From Actinoplanes teichomyceticus ATCC 31121 (lineage in GTDB: Bacteria; Actinomycetota; Actinomycetes; Mycobacteriales; Micromonosporaceae): a stretch of DNA of 64,000 nt. Below, piece by piece: positions 1-8,036 of the stretch. Each line of letters opens with the position of its first letter. Position 1 is the first letter of the stretch. The DNA lies in the NCBI RefSeq assembly GCF_003711105.1, contig NZ_CP023865.1, positions 6,989,001 through 7,053,000 of the forward strand, written 5' to 3'. The translations under genes were made by a program, and so were the position numbers. The notes beneath the pieces are model-generated. The model was not told where the DNA came from. It did not search any database and saw only the letters and a list, made by a program, of their open reading frames with translations.

Positions 1-157
1 TCATGACGACGTCGCGGCGCTCCCACTCCACCTCGTCGTACGGGTGGACGCCTGCCGTCGTCCACACCCGCTCCACACGCAGCCCCCCGGCCGCCGCGCC
101 GTTGCCGCCATTCGCCCGGCTGCGCTGGCGACCTGCAGTGATGCCGTCTCCGGCCAT
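1..157 (-). CDS. nrdJ: Vitamin B12-dependent ribonucleotide reductase, N-terminal 52 residues (partial)
   Basis: Class II (adenosylcobalamin-dependent) ribonucleotide reductase makes deoxyribonucleotides from ribonucleotides without needing oxygen. Only the first 52 codons are present; the gene runs off the left edge. The translation starts MAGDGITAGRQRSR and contains VWTTAGVHPYDEVEWERR, which I recognise as the conserved N-terminus of actinobacterial NrdJ. The ATG is preceded by GGGGGAG with a 9-nt spacer. It lies 70 bp downstream of nrdR in the same direction, the usual actinobacterial nrdR-nrdJ arrangement, so it is probably co-transcribed with and repressed by NrdR. I see no cobalamin riboswitch in the 70-bp gap. 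The catalytic cysteines lie outside the window. Confidence 0.88.
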   Translation of the reverse strand, partial: MAGDGITAGRQRSRANGGNGAAAGGLRVERVWTTAGVHPYDEVEWERRDVVM

Positions 158-227
158 ATGGATGTGCTCCCCCTCGTAGGTACTGCTGACAGGTGTAGCT
201 CTGTGGTGGTGCAGTGTGGCCGGGTTC

Positions 228-749
228 TCAGCCGTTGATCTTGGGTGCGCGGCCCGGACCGGACCGCGGCGCGACGGTGTGTCGCGTCCCGGCTTCCCGG
301 ACGGGTGGCGCCTCGCGAAGCGCGGCGATCTCCTTCTCGAACTCGTCCAGCGAGTCGAAGGACTTGTAGACGCTGGCGAACCGCAGATAGGCGACCTGGT
401 CGAGTTCACGCAACGGCGTGAGAATCGCCAGGCCGACCTCGTGGCTCGGGATCTCCGCAGCGCCTCGCGCCCGGACGGTCTCCTCGACGCGCTGCGCGAG
501 CAGAGCGATGGAGTCCTCGTCGACGGGGCGGCCCTGACAGGCCTTCCGTACCCCACTCATGATCTTCGTCCGGCTGAAGGGCTCGGTCACGCCGCTGCGC
601 TTGACCACCGCGAGCACCGCCTCCTCGACCGTGGTGAAGCGTTTGCCGCACTCCGGGCACGAGCGGCGCCGACGGATCAGCTGACCGTCGTCGGCCTCGC
701 GCGAGTCGACGACGCGCGAATCCGCGTGCCGGCAGTACGGGCAGCGCAC
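228..749 (-). CDS. nrdR: Transcriptional repressor NrdR
   Basis: NrdR senses ATP/dATP and represses ribonucleotide reductase genes. The 173-residue protein begins with a four-cysteine zinc ribbon (C3, C6, C31, C34) followed by an ATP-cone domain (about residues 46-136), the standard architecture and close to the usual 150-175 residues. The C-terminal ~25 residues (rich in A, G, R) are an extra tail. The start is supported by a GGGGGAGAT sequence just upstream on the minus strand. nrdJ follows in the same direction, and lexA with its divergent partner lies on the other side, as in other actinobacteria. Confidence 0.95.
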   Translation of the reverse strand: MRCPYCRHADSRVVDSREADDGQLIRRRRSCPECGKRFTTVEEAVLAVVKRSGVTEPFSRTKIMSGVRKACQGRPVDEDSIALLAQRVEETVRARGAAEIPSHEVGLAILTPLRELDQVAYLRFASVYKSFDSLDEFEKEIAALREAPPVREAGTRHTVAPRSGPGRAPKING

Positions 750-844
750 CGCGATCTCCCCCTTCAGCCCCCGCCCGGCGACTTCCAGACACGCCGAAAC
801 ACAGCCTCACCCATGCTGAGCATCGGCGCGGCTGTGAACGAACC

Positions 845-883
845 TGTGGAAAACCGGGGAGAGAAAACCCAACCTGTGGATGG
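845..883 (-). promoter_or_regulatory. Two DnaA-box-like sites upstream of nrdR
   Basis: On the minus strand, TTTTCCACA (853-845) fits the relaxed DnaA box TTWTNCACA completely. CCATCCACA (883-875) fits 7 of 9 positions of TTATCCACA. They are 30 bp apart (about three helical turns) inside longer direct repeats. DnaA control of nrd genes is known from E. coli nrdAB; its use here is inference. Confidence 0.4.
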
Positions 884-898
884 CTGACATCTCTGTAA

Positions 899-913
899 CC
901 ACTAGATGTTGGG
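899..913. promoter_or_regulatory. Candidate NrdR box
   Basis: CCACTAGATGTTGGG has the CACTAnATnTTG character of NrdR boxes as I remember them. It lies 150 bp upstream of nrdR, where autoregulation would be expected. Only one box is clear, whereas NrdR normally uses tandem sites, so confidence is low. Confidence 0.35.
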
Positions 914-1090
914 GGAGACGCTATGCCGGAGCGGACGCCGACGCAAGTTCAGTGACGTGCCGACGCGCCGTATTTTGCACCTCACCACCAGGGGTGAACG
1001 CCTGATCACCGGGCGCGTCGGGGAACCGGACCGCGGCGGGCGCGTGAACCGGACAGGGACGCCGCCCGGCGCCCAGCCGGGCACGACGCG

Positions 1091-1228
1091 TCAGGCCTGC
1101 GAGGCGGTGGTGAACAAGACGACACTCGCCAGCAGGGCCATGACGAAGAAGAGGCTGAGCAGCACCACCCGGCCACGCCGGGTCAGCCGCAGGGACGGTT
1201 CGGCGTGTCGCGCGCCACCGGTCACCAT
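1091..1228 (-). CDS. 45-residue single-pass membrane peptide divergent from lexA (DivS/ChiZ-like, no LysM)
   Basis: The product has a basic, probably cytoplasmic N-terminus (residues 1-20) followed by one hydrophobic helix (about 21-40) and stops four residues later at ASQA. In many actinobacteria the gene divergent from lexA encodes an SOS-induced division suppressor or cell-wall protein with the same basic segment plus TM helix, then a LysM domain (mycobacterial Rv2719c/ChiZ). Here the LysM part is absent; the downstream sequence contains no recognisable continuation. AAGGGGA sits 7 nt before the ATG, and a LexA-box-like sequence lies 30 bp upstream of the start. A longer reading upstream exists but would begin in the operator region and is unlikely. 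Role as an SOS-induced membrane peptide is inference. Confidence 0.6.
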   Translation of the reverse strand: MVTGGARHAEPSLRLTRRGRVVLLSLFFVMALLASVVLFTTASQA

Positions 1229-1257
1229 GACTGATCCCCTTTCGGACACCCGTTCGA

Positions 1258-1273
1258 TAGAACGCCCGTACGA
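1258..1273 (-). promoter_or_regulatory. LexA box-like site for the divergent 45-residue peptide gene
   Basis: On the minus strand, TCGTAC-N4-GTTCTA matches 10 of 12 conserved positions of the Gram-positive SOS box TCGAAC-N4-GTTCGA. It is 30 bp upstream of the peptide start, in the region shared with lexA. Confidence 0.6.
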
Positions 1274-1333
1274 CGGTCTATCAGAACGGCAGTACGAAAA
1301 TCCAGTTCCGCCGAACGACACGCCGAGAGAACG

Positions 1334-1349
1334 TCGTACAGATGTTTGA
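1334..1349 (+). promoter_or_regulatory. LexA box-like site upstream of lexA
   Basis: TCGTAC-N4-GTTTGA matches 10 of 12 positions of TCGAAC-N4-GTTCGA and lies 130 bp before the lexA start, consistent with autoregulation. Confidence 0.65.
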
Positions 1350-1478
1350 ATATGTCGCACCCGCCCATTACGGTTTGCTGTCAAGAGGGGTCAGCCGGAC
1401 AAACGCCATCCCCACGGCACCGTCCGGCTCCGCGACGCACCACGTGCCGACAGGCACTGGCCGACAGGGAGGGCGGAC

Positions 1479-2273
1479 GTGTCGACCGACGACCGCACGA
1501 GCCGAGAGCAGCAACCGACCGGGAAGCCTGAGACCGGCAGCGCCGCGACCGCCATGCGGCGCCGCACGCCGAGCCGGGCCCGCTCCGCCGACGCCCCGCA
1601 GCTGCGGTCGGTGACGCCGGTCGGCCACCTGACCGAGCCGGTCGCCCGCGACCTGACCGTCCGCCAGCGGCGGATCCTCGAGTTCATCCGCGAGTGGGGC
1701 GAGAAGTACGGCTACCCGCCCAGCGTCCGCGAGATCGGCGAGGCCGTCGGCCTGGTGTCGCCGTCCAGCGTGGCTTACCAGTTGAAGGCCCTGGAGACCA
1801 AGGGCTACCTGCGGCGCGACCCGAACCGGCCACGCGCCGTGGACGTCCGCTCCCCCGGTGAGCTCGGCGACGACGACGCGTTGCGGGCCGCCCGCCCGCA
1901 GCCGGCCTACGTCCCGCTGGTCGGCCGGATCGCCGCCGGCGGCCCGATCCTCGCCGAGCAGGCGGTCGAGGACTTCTTCCCGCTGCCGCGCGAGCTGGTC
2001 GGCGAGGGCGAGGTCTTCATGCTCGAGGTCAAGGGCGACTCGATGATCGACGCGGCGATCTGCAACGGCGACTGGGTCGTCGTCCGCCAGCAGCCCACCG
2101 CCGAGGCCGGCGACATCGTCGCCGCGATGATCGACGGCGAGGCCACGGTCAAGAGCTACCGCCAGCGCGACGGCCACGTCTGGCTGATGCCGGCGAACCC
2201 GGCCTTCGACCCGATCCCCGGCGACGACGCCACGATCATGGGGCGGGTGGTCGCGGTTCTCCGCCGGGTCTGA
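1479..2273 (+). CDS. lexA: SOS response repressor LexA
   Basis: LexA represses DNA-damage genes and cleaves itself when RecA filaments form. The 264-residue protein has an N-terminal winged helix (about 57-125), the Ala-Gly cleavage site in RIAAGG (A153-G154), and the serine-lysine dyad S188 (GDSM) and K225 (ATVKSY) of the S24 peptidase domain. It carries a ~55-residue basic N-terminal extension compared with E. coli LexA, as is common in actinobacteria. The GTG start is preceded by GGGAGGG. LexA-box-like sites lie in the upstream region and before recA in this window. Confidence 0.96.
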   Translation: MSTDDRTSREQQPTGKPETGSAATAMRRRTPSRARSADAPQLRSVTPVGHLTEPVARDLTVRQRRILEFIREWGEKYGYPPSVREIGEAVGLVSPSSVAYQLKALETKGYLRRDPNRPRAVDVRSPGELGDDDALRAARPQPAYVPLVGRIAAGGPILAEQAVEDFFPLPRELVGEGEVFMLEVKGDSMIDAAICNGDWVVVRQQPTAEAGDIVAAMIDGEATVKSYRQRDGHVWLMPANPAFDPIPGDDATIMGRVVAVLRRV

Positions 2274-2404
2274 CCTTCCCGGTACGCCCCGGACCGCCCG
2301 CCGAGCCGGTGCGCCCCGCCCGCGGGGGTCCGCGACGGGGCCGCCGCCCCGGGCCGCAACGCGCCCGCGGGCGGCGGCCGCCGGCCCGAGCCCCGAACCG
2401 ATGG

Positions 2405-2480
2405 CGCCGCCGGCCACTCCCGGCGCCGCCGGCCACTCCCGGGGGTGCTGGTCACTCCCGGCGGTGCTGGTCACCTCGCC
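2405..2480. repeat. 19-bp tandem repeat, four copies
   Basis: Units begin at 2405, 2424, 2443 and 2462. The first two are identical (CGCCGCCGGCCACTCCCGG); the last two share GGTGCTGGTCAC. No gene overlaps them. Confidence 0.8.
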
Positions 2481-2844
2481 CGGTTGAACCGCCCTCACCA
2501 CCAGCCAGGCAGCCGCAGCTGGCTCTCGGCGTCGTCAGCCGGCGCGCCCAACCGCCATGAGCACCAGCCCACCAGCCCCAGCTGGTTCTTGAAGTGGCCA
2601 CCCAGCGTCCATGACCACCCTCAACACCAACCGGACAGCCCCAGCCAGCACTGACGGTGGCCACCCCGGTACGCAAGAGCACCCGCACCACACCAGCCGG
2701 CCCTCACGGCAGCTATCCGGCACGCAAAAAGCACCCCACCACCAGCCCCCAGCTGGCGGTCGCGGTGGCTCTGCGGCGTGGTCGAGCACCCTCGACGCCG
2801 GCCGAGGGGTGAGCCGGCTCGGCGCTGACAGGTGTGCGCGACGC

Positions 2845-2885
2845 GACAGGGCCGGCACCCCGCGATGCGGGATGCCGGCCCTGTC
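2845..2885. terminator. Strong hairpin terminator of the propeller gene
   Basis: A perfect 13-bp stem (GACAGGGCCGGCA with its complement) continues after a one-base mismatch into a 5-bp inner stem with a 3-nt loop. It begins 8 bp past the stop codon of the minus-strand propeller gene. No U-tract follows, which is usual in very GC-rich actinobacteria. It may also stop lexA transcripts. Confidence 0.8.
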
Positions 2886-2892
2886 GGTCGAC

Positions 2893-4860
2893 TCAGCGGT
2901 GCTCGGGCCCGGCGTCGTCGCGGCCCTGCGTCGGGCGGCCGCCGCCGTACACACCGGGCTTGCGCGGCGGCTGGCCGCCACCACCCTGCGGCGGACGCGG
3001 GTGGCTCCCGCCGCCCTTCTGGCCGCCGTAGACGCCGCCACCACCGGCCGCGCCGGCCCGGCCGGGCTGCGGCTGGGGGCCGCGAGCCGGCGGCTGCGCG
3101 GCGCGCGGACCCTGCGGGCCACGCGGGTGCTGCTGGGCGCCTCGCGGAGGTTGCGACTGGGCGCCCCGGAGCGGCTGCTGCTGTGGACGCTGCTGCGGGT
3201 TGCGAGCCGGCGGCTGCTGCTGGGGACCACGCGCGGGCGACTGCGGACCACCCGACGACGGCGGCTGCGCACCACGCACGGGCGACTGCGCACCACCCGA
3301 CGACGGCGGCTGCGCACCACGCACGGGCGACTGCGGACCGCGGGGTGGCTGTTGCTGGGAGGCACGGGCCGGCGGCTGCTGCGGACCGCGGGGCGGCTGC
3401 TGCTGGGGACCGCGAGCCGGCGGCTGCGGACCGCGCGGGGGCTGCGGGCCCCGGGCCGTCGGCTGCGGGCCGCGCGGGGGCTGCTGCTGGGCCCCGTGGG
3501 GCGGCTGCTGCGGGCCACGCGGGGGCTGCTGTCCGCCGGAGCGGGCGTACTGCGGGCCGCCGCCGTACACCGGCGGCCGCTGCGGGGCGCCGCCACCGGA
3601 CGACGGGCCGGACTTGGCGCCGTACACCGGGCCGTTTCCGCCGGCGTAAGCGGCGCCGGAACGCTGCGGCGGACTGCTCCCCACGCCGATCAGCTCGGTC
3701 TCCGGGTCGGCCTTGTCGATGGCGCCGCTCGGCGCGTCGTCGACGTCCAGCCCGGCCGGGTTCGCCTTGCGGAACCGGACGATGCCGAAGACACCCGCCG
3801 CGACCAGAACCAGGCCGAGCGCGCCGATGCCGCCGACCAGGTACGTGATGTCGTCGATGGTGAGGCTCGACAGGAACGACGAGTTGGCCGTGCCGCCGGA
3901 CTGCTTCTTGGAGATCGCGGCGACCGTGGTGGCCGGTTCGTACTTGCGGATCCAGTTCGCGGTGGTGTGGTCGCCGTTCATGTCGGAGACCGTGTAGAAA
4001 GTCTTGTCGTCGGCGCTGTACGAGATGGCCTCACCGAACGGCTCGTTCGGCAGGCCGGTGGTGCGCGGCTTGGACTTCAACGCGCCGACCACGTCGCCGT
4101 TCTTGACGTCCCACTCGTGCGCGTCGGTGTAGGTGCGCAGCACCACCCTCGACCCGTCGTGCGAGACCGACCCGCCGGTGATCACCCGGTTGAAGACCCG
4201 GGCGAAGGAGTTGCCCTCGGTCTCGGTGGCCTGCACCGACACCTCGCCCACCTTGGTCAGCGGGACGCCGGACCTGCTGTTGGCCTTCAGCGGCTGGGAC
4301 GGCTTGTAGAGGTACGCCGTGCCCAGCTCCTTGGTCACGATGTACGGCGTGCCGTCCGGGCCCATCAGCAGCGCCTCGGCGTCGTGCTGGTCGCCGTCCG
4401 GGTAGGTCAGCCGGTGGATCACCGGTGACTTCTTGCCGCTGGCCGACATGCTCCACAGCGCCACCGAGGGACGCGGGTCCTCCTTCTTGAAGACCGCGTT
4501 GTCACCGGTGTCGGCGATCCAGATCGTGCCGTCCTTGGGGGAGACGACCATGTCCTCCGGGTCGCGCGGGGTGCCGTCGAAGGACACCCCCTCGCCCTTG
4601 AGGTTGCATGCGGTGTCGAGGAAGAAGATCTTCCTCCGCTGCGAGTCCGTGCTGTCGTTGATGACGATGAAGCCGTTCTTCGTCACCACCAGGCCGGAGA
4701 TCTCGTCGAGCAGAGGGCTCTTGATCTTGCATATCTTCTCACCAGGCGTCGCCTTGGCGCTGACCGTCGCCGTCGGGGTCGGGTCAGCGGCGAACGCGCC
4801 GGTGCCACCGACCGACACCAGGCCCACACCTAGCACGATCGAGAACACGAGACGCCGCAT
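2893..4860 (-). CDS. Secreted beta-propeller-like protein with one TM helix and a long Pro/Gln/Gly-rich cytoplasmic tail
   Basis: I do not recognise a named family. The 655-residue product starts with a signal peptide (residues 1-25, cleavage near AFAAD). Next comes a ~280-residue region with propeller-blade-like motifs such as DGTIWIADTGDNA and SADDKTFYTVSD, resembling extracytoplasmic strictosidine-synthase or phytase-like propellers. One TM helix follows (about 340-361), then RFRK as stop-transfer, then a ~290-residue tail made of RGPQQPP-type repeats. Inferred topology: propeller outside, disordered tail inside. A start at 4860 (MRRLVF) places the signal peptide at the N-terminus; upstream in-frame ATGs would add a polar leader. 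The ribosome binding site is weak. Tail DNA carries a 45-bp tandem repeat. Confidence 0.75.
   Translation of the reverse strand: MRRLVFSIVLGVGLVSVGGTGAFAADPTPTATVSAKATPGEKICKIKSPLLDEISGLVVTKNGFIVINDSTDSQRRKIFFLDTACNLKGEGVSFDGTPRDPEDMVVSPKDGTIWIADTGDNAVFKKEDPRPSVALWSMSASGKKSPVIHRLTYPDGDQHDAEALLMGPDGTPYIVTKELGTAYLYKPSQPLKANSRSGVPLTKVGEVSVQATETEGNSFARVFNRVITGGSVSHDGSRVVLRTYTDAHEWDVKNGDVVGALKSKPRTTGLPNEPFGEAISYSADDKTFYTVSDMNGDHTTANWIRKYEPATTVAAISKKQSGGTANSSFLSSLTIDDITYLVGGIGALGLVLVAAGVFGIVRFRKANPAGLDVDDAPSGAIDKADPETELIGVGSSPPQRSGAAYAGGNGPVYGAKSGPSSGGGAPQRPPVYGGGPQYARSGGQQPPRGPQQPPHGAQQQPPRGPQPTARGPQPPRGPQPPARGPQQQPPRGPQQPPARASQQQPPRGPQSPVRGAQPPSSGGAQSPVRGAQPPSSGGPQSPARGPQQQPPARNPQQRPQQQPLRGAQSQPPRGAQQHPRGPQGPRAAQPPARGPQPQPGRAGAAGGGGVYGGQKGGGSHPRPPQGGGGQPPRKPGVYGGGRPTQGRDDAGPEHR
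3234..3345. repeat. 45-bp in-frame tandem repeat in the propeller-protein tail
   Basis: Units start at 3234, 3279 and 3324 and encode a 15-residue repeat containing AQSPVRGAQPPSSGG. The period is a multiple of three, so copy number can change without a frameshift. Confidence 0.8.
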
Positions 4861-4963
4861 CCGCACAGTGTCGCATGCGGCGTCCCCCATCGGTATGACG
4901 CGTGGATCAACCCTGGTCAAAGGTCACCAGGTGTCTGTTTTCGCATCAGTACACATGCAACTC

Positions 4964-6379
4964 TCAGCAGCGGAACGGCTCCAGGTCGGCCGCGAGCTGC
5001 TCGCCGACCCGGACCTGCAGCTCCGTGCCCTCGTCCAGATGACGTGACTGGAGCACCTGACCGGTCCGGTGCACCCGGGCGACCAGGTCCCCCCGGTCGT
5101 ACGGCAGGACGACCCGCAGATCCACCGCCGGCCGCGGGAGCCGCCGCGCGATGGCCGCGTGCAGCTCCTCGATGCCCGACCCGCTGCGGGCCGACACGAA
5201 GACGGCATCCGGCCAGGCCCGTTTGAGCCGCAGCACGGTCTCCTCGTCGGCCGTGTCCATCTTGTTGACCACGAGCAGCTCGGGAATCCGGTCCGCGCCG
5301 ACCTCCCCGAGCACCTCGCGCACCGCGCTGACCTGACCCTCCGGGTCCGGGTGGGCGCCGTCGACGACGTGCACCACCAGGTCCGCGTCGGCCACCTCCT
5401 CCAGGGTCGAGCGGAACGCCTCGACGATCTGGTGCGGCAGGTGCCGGACGAACCCGACGGTGTCGGAGAGCGTGTAGACCCGGCCGTCCTCCGCGGCGGT
5501 GCGCCGGGTGGTCGGGTCCAGGGTGGCGAAGAGCGCGTCCTCGACCAGCACGCCGGCCTGGGTGAGCCGGTTGAGCAGGCTGGACTTGCCGGCGTTGGTG
5601 TACCCGGCGATCGCCACCGCCGGTGTGCCGCTGGCCTGGCGGCGGGAGCGCTTGGTCTCCCGGACCGTACGCATGGCCTTGATCTCGCGCCGCAGGCGTG
5701 CGATGCGCTGGTTGATCCGGCGCCGGTCGGTCTCCAGCTTGGTCTCACCGGGACCGCGCAGGCCCACGCCGCCACCGGCGCCGCCGCCCCGGCCGGAGCC
5801 ACCGCTCTGCCGGGAGAGCGTCTCACCCCAACCGCGCAGACGCGGCAGAAGATACTGCAACTGGGCCAGCTCGACCTGTGCCTTACCCTCTTTGCTCTTC
5901 GCGTGCTGGGCGAAGATGTCCAGGATCAGGGCGGTCCGGTCGACCACCTTCACCTTGGTCTGCTGCTCCAGGTTGCGCAGCTGCGACGGGGACAGCTCGC
6001 CGTCGCAGATGACCGTGTCGGCGCCCGTCATGACGACCACGTCACGCAGCTCGTCGACCTTGCCGCGGCCGATGAAGGTGGCCGCGTCGGGCTGCTTGCG
6101 CCGCTGGATCAGGCCCTCGAGCACCTGGGATCCGGCGGTCTCGGCGAGCGCGGCGAGCTCGGTCAGCGAGTTCTCCGCGTCCTCGACACTGCCCTCGGTC
6201 CAGACACCGACCAGCACGACGCGTTCCAGTCGCAGCTGGCGGTACTCGACCTCGGTGATGTCGGTCAGCTCGGTGGAGAGACCGGCCACCCGCCTGAGCG
6301 AGTGCCGCTCCTCCAGCTCCAGCTCACCGGTGGTCAGGTCCGGCTCGTCAAGGACGGGTGCCTGGTACGTGTTTCGCAA
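4964..6379 (-). CDS. hflX: GTPase HflX
   Basis: HflX is a ribosome-associated GTPase that splits or rescues stalled ribosomes. The 471-residue protein has the HflX N-domain (about 60-190), a glycine-rich linker (SGGSGRGGGAGGG), a coiled coil, and the G domain: GYTNAGKS (259-266), DTVGF (306-310) and NKMD (372-375). I place the start at TTG 6379 because GGAGGAGG lies 6 nt upstream and the protein would begin LRNTYQAP; earlier in-frame starts would read through the promoter region. It is divergent from the malic enzyme gene. In many actinobacteria it sits directly beside dapF; here malic enzyme and a phosphodiesterase gene intervene. Confidence 0.93.
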   Translation of the reverse strand: MRNTYQAPVLDEPDLTTGELELEERHSLRRVAGLSTELTDITEVEYRQLRLERVVLVGVWTEGSVEDAENSLTELAALAETAGSQVLEGLIQRRKQPDAATFIGRGKVDELRDVVVMTGADTVICDGELSPSQLRNLEQQTKVKVVDRTALILDIFAQHAKSKEGKAQVELAQLQYLLPRLRGWGETLSRQSGGSGRGGGAGGGVGLRGPGETKLETDRRRINQRIARLRREIKAMRTVRETKRSRRQASGTPAVAIAGYTNAGKSSLLNRLTQAGVLVEDALFATLDPTTRRTAAEDGRVYTLSDTVGFVRHLPHQIVEAFRSTLEEVADADLVVHVVDGAHPDPEGQVSAVREVLGEVGADRIPELLVVNKMDTADEETVLRLKRAWPDAVFVSARSGSGIEELHAAIARRLPRPAVDLRVVLPYDRGDLVARVHRTGQVLQSRHLDEGTELQVRVGEQLAADLEPFRC

Positions 6380-6400
6380 AAGTGACCTCCTCCGCCCGAT

Positions 6401-6414
6401 CGTGGCATGCCACG
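6401..6414. promoter_or_regulatory. Perfect 14-bp palindrome between hflX and malic enzyme
   Basis: CGTGGCATGCCACG is a perfect palindrome 22 bp upstream of the hflX start and 118 bp upstream of the malic enzyme start. A dimeric repressor or activator site is possible; no matching regulator was identified. Confidence 0.4.
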
Positions 6415-6531
6415 CGGGCGACCGCATCCACATAACCGTGGCTGACTCATGGGTAACCACCGCAAAGCAAGCGAACATTCCGGCCGAGCGACAATTTGAC
6501 GGCTCACCCCACCAACGTCGGAGGGACAACC

Positions 6532-7992
6532 GTGGTGACCACCCGCCTGCCGAGCGCAGGATTCTCGATCACGATCCGCATCGCCGTTACCGCGGACGCC
6601 TCGTCCATCGGCCGGCTCACCACCTGCGTGGGTGAGGCCGGGGCGATCGTGACGGCGCTGGACGTGGTGGACTCCGACCCCACCCGGGTGCTGGTCGACC
6701 TGACCTGTGACACCGCCGACTCGGCGCACGCCGACCAGGTCGTCAAGCAGCTAGAGGAGCAGGACGGCGTGGACGTGCGGAAGGTGTCCGACCGGACCTT
6801 CCTGCTGCATCTGGGCGGCAAGATCGAGGTCTCCTCGAAGGTCGCGCTGCGCAACCGGGACGAGCTGTCCCGGGCGTACACGCCGGGCGTGGCCCGGGTC
6901 TGCATGGCCATCGCGGAGAACCCCGCGGACGCCCGCCGGCTGACCATCAAGCGCAACACCGTGGCCGTGGTCAGCGACGGCTCGGCGGTGCTCGGCCTGG
7001 GCAACATCGGCCCGGCCGCGGCGATGCCGGTGATGGAGGGCAAGGCGGCGCTGTTCAAGCGGTTCGGCGGGGTGGACGCCTGGCCGGTGGTGCTGGACAC
7101 CCAGGACACCGACGAGATCGTCCGGATCGTCAAGGCGATCGCCCCGGCCTACGGCGGGATCAACCTGGAGGACATCGCCGCGCCGCGGTGCTTCGAGATC
7201 GAGGCCCGGCTGCGCGAGCAGCTGGACATCCCGGTCTTCCACGACGACCAGCACGGCACCGCGATCTGCGTGCTGGCCGCGCTCACCAACGCGCTGCGGG
7301 TGGTGGGCAAGCGGATGGAGGACGTCAAGGTGGTGGTCTCCGGCGCCGGCGCGGCCGGCACCGCGATCATGAAGCTGCTGATGCGCCAGGGCGTGGCCGA
7401 CATCATCGCGTACGACCGGAACGGCGCCCTGCACCGCGGCATGACCGGGCTGAACCCGTCGATGGCGTGGCTGGCCCAGCACACCAACAAGGCGAACTAC
7501 TCCGGTGACCTGCCCGGCGCGATCGTCGGCGCGGACGTATTCATTGGCGTCTCCGCCCCGAACCTGCTGACCGGTGACGACATCGCCCGGATGGCGGAGA
7601 AGGCGATCGTGTTCGCGATGGCCAACCCGGATCCGGAGGTCGACCCGCGGGAGGCGCGCAAGCACGCCGCGGTCGTCGCCACCGGCCGCTCCGACCAGCC
7701 CAACCAGATCAACAACGTACTGGCCTTCCCCGGCGTCTTCCGCGGCATGCTGGACGTCAGCGCCGAGGAGTTCACCGAGGAGATGGCGCTCGCGGCGGCC
7801 CGGGCGATCGCCGACGTGGTGGGCGAGGACAAGCTCAACCCCACGGTGATCATCCCGAGCGTGTTCGACCCGCGGGTCACGCCCGCGGTGGCGGCCGCGA
7901 TCCGGGCGGTGGTGCGCGGCGTGCCGGCTCCGAGCAACCCGGCGGCGACCCCGGAGTCCGAGCTCGACCAGGCTCCCGAGGGCATCTTCTGA
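6532..7992 (+). CDS. NAD(P)-dependent malic enzyme with N-terminal ACT domain
   Basis: Malic enzyme oxidatively decarboxylates malate to pyruvate, linking the TCA cycle to pyruvate or NADPH supply. The ~486-residue protein starts with an ACT-like regulatory domain (about residues 5-80, [17 protein letters not shown]). The malic N-terminal domain follows ([19 protein letters not shown]), then the Rossmann NAD-binding domain (VVSGAGAAG) with conserved ANPDPEV near the C-terminus. GGAGGG precedes two adjacent GTG codons (6532, 6535); I use the first (6-nt spacing). An upstream in-frame TTG lacks a ribosome binding site. The ACT domain suggests allosteric control by a small ligand. Cofactor preference cannot be told from sequence alone. 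Confidence 0.92.
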   Translation: MVTTRLPSAGFSITIRIAVTADASSIGRLTTCVGEAGAIVTALDVVDSDPTRVLVDLTCDTADSAHADQVVKQLEEQDGVDVRKVSDRTFLLHLGGKIEVSSKVALRNRDELSRAYTPGVARVCMAIAENPADARRLTIKRNTVAVVSDGSAVLGLGNIGPAAAMPVMEGKAALFKRFGGVDAWPVVLDTQDTDEIVRIVKAIAPAYGGINLEDIAAPRCFEIEARLREQLDIPVFHDDQHGTAICVLAALTNALRVVGKRMEDVKVVVSGAGAAGTAIMKLLMRQGVADIIAYDRNGALHRGMTGLNPSMAWLAQHTNKANYSGDLPGAIVGADVFIGVSAPNLLTGDDIARMAEKAIVFAMANPDPEVDPREARKHAAVVATGRSDQPNQINNVLAFPGVFRGMLDVSAEEFTEEMALAAARAIADVVGEDKLNPTVIIPSVFDPRVTPAVAAAIRAVVRGVPAPSNPAATPESELDQAPEGIF

Positions 7993-7998
7993 CGGCTT

Positions 7999-8026
7999 CC
8001 GGGGTACGGCCTGGGCCGTGCCCCGG
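7999..8026. terminator. Bidirectional hairpin between convergent malic enzyme and phosphodiesterase genes
   Basis: CCGGGGTACGGCC pairs with GGCCGTGCCCCGG (13 positions, one G-U wobble) just after the malic enzyme stop and before the stop of the opposite gene. The loop is tight, so the top pairs probably open. Confidence 0.65.
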
Positions 8027-8036
8027 ACGCCCGCGC

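Larger units (their letters stand above)
750..1090. other. Intergenic region upstream of nrdR
   Basis: This 341-bp gap holds the nrdR promoter region and no convincing gene. It contains two 10-bp direct repeats (AACCTGTGGA at 841 and 871, 30 bp apart), a DnaA-box-like sequence, and a possible NrdR-type sequence near 899-913. The left part (to about 920) is less GC-rich than its surroundings. Confidence 0.6.
2274..2892. other. Gene-free repeat-rich spacer between lexA and the propeller gene
   Basis: These 619 bp separate two convergent genes. I see no gene: open frames here lack a start with a ribosome binding site and are low-complexity. It holds four copies of a 19-bp tandem repeat (2405-2480), degenerate CCAGCC/CACCAG-rich sequence, and a strong hairpin next to the propeller stop codon. 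Confidence 0.6.

Noticed and set aside
158..227. Cobalamin riboswitch between nrdR and nrdJ
   Set aside because: Only 70 bp separate the genes, too short for the aptamer, and no B12-box sequence is visible.
1251..1264. CGTTCGATAGAACG as a LexA box
   Set aside because: Its half-sites are in reverse order (GTTC...GAAC). The true match to GAAC-N4-GTTC overlaps it at 1258-1273.
2611..4428. A 605-codon open frame on the plus strand opposite the propeller gene
   Set aside because: It mirrors the repetitive tail-coding sequence on the other strand, has no ribosome binding site, and its product is low-complexity.
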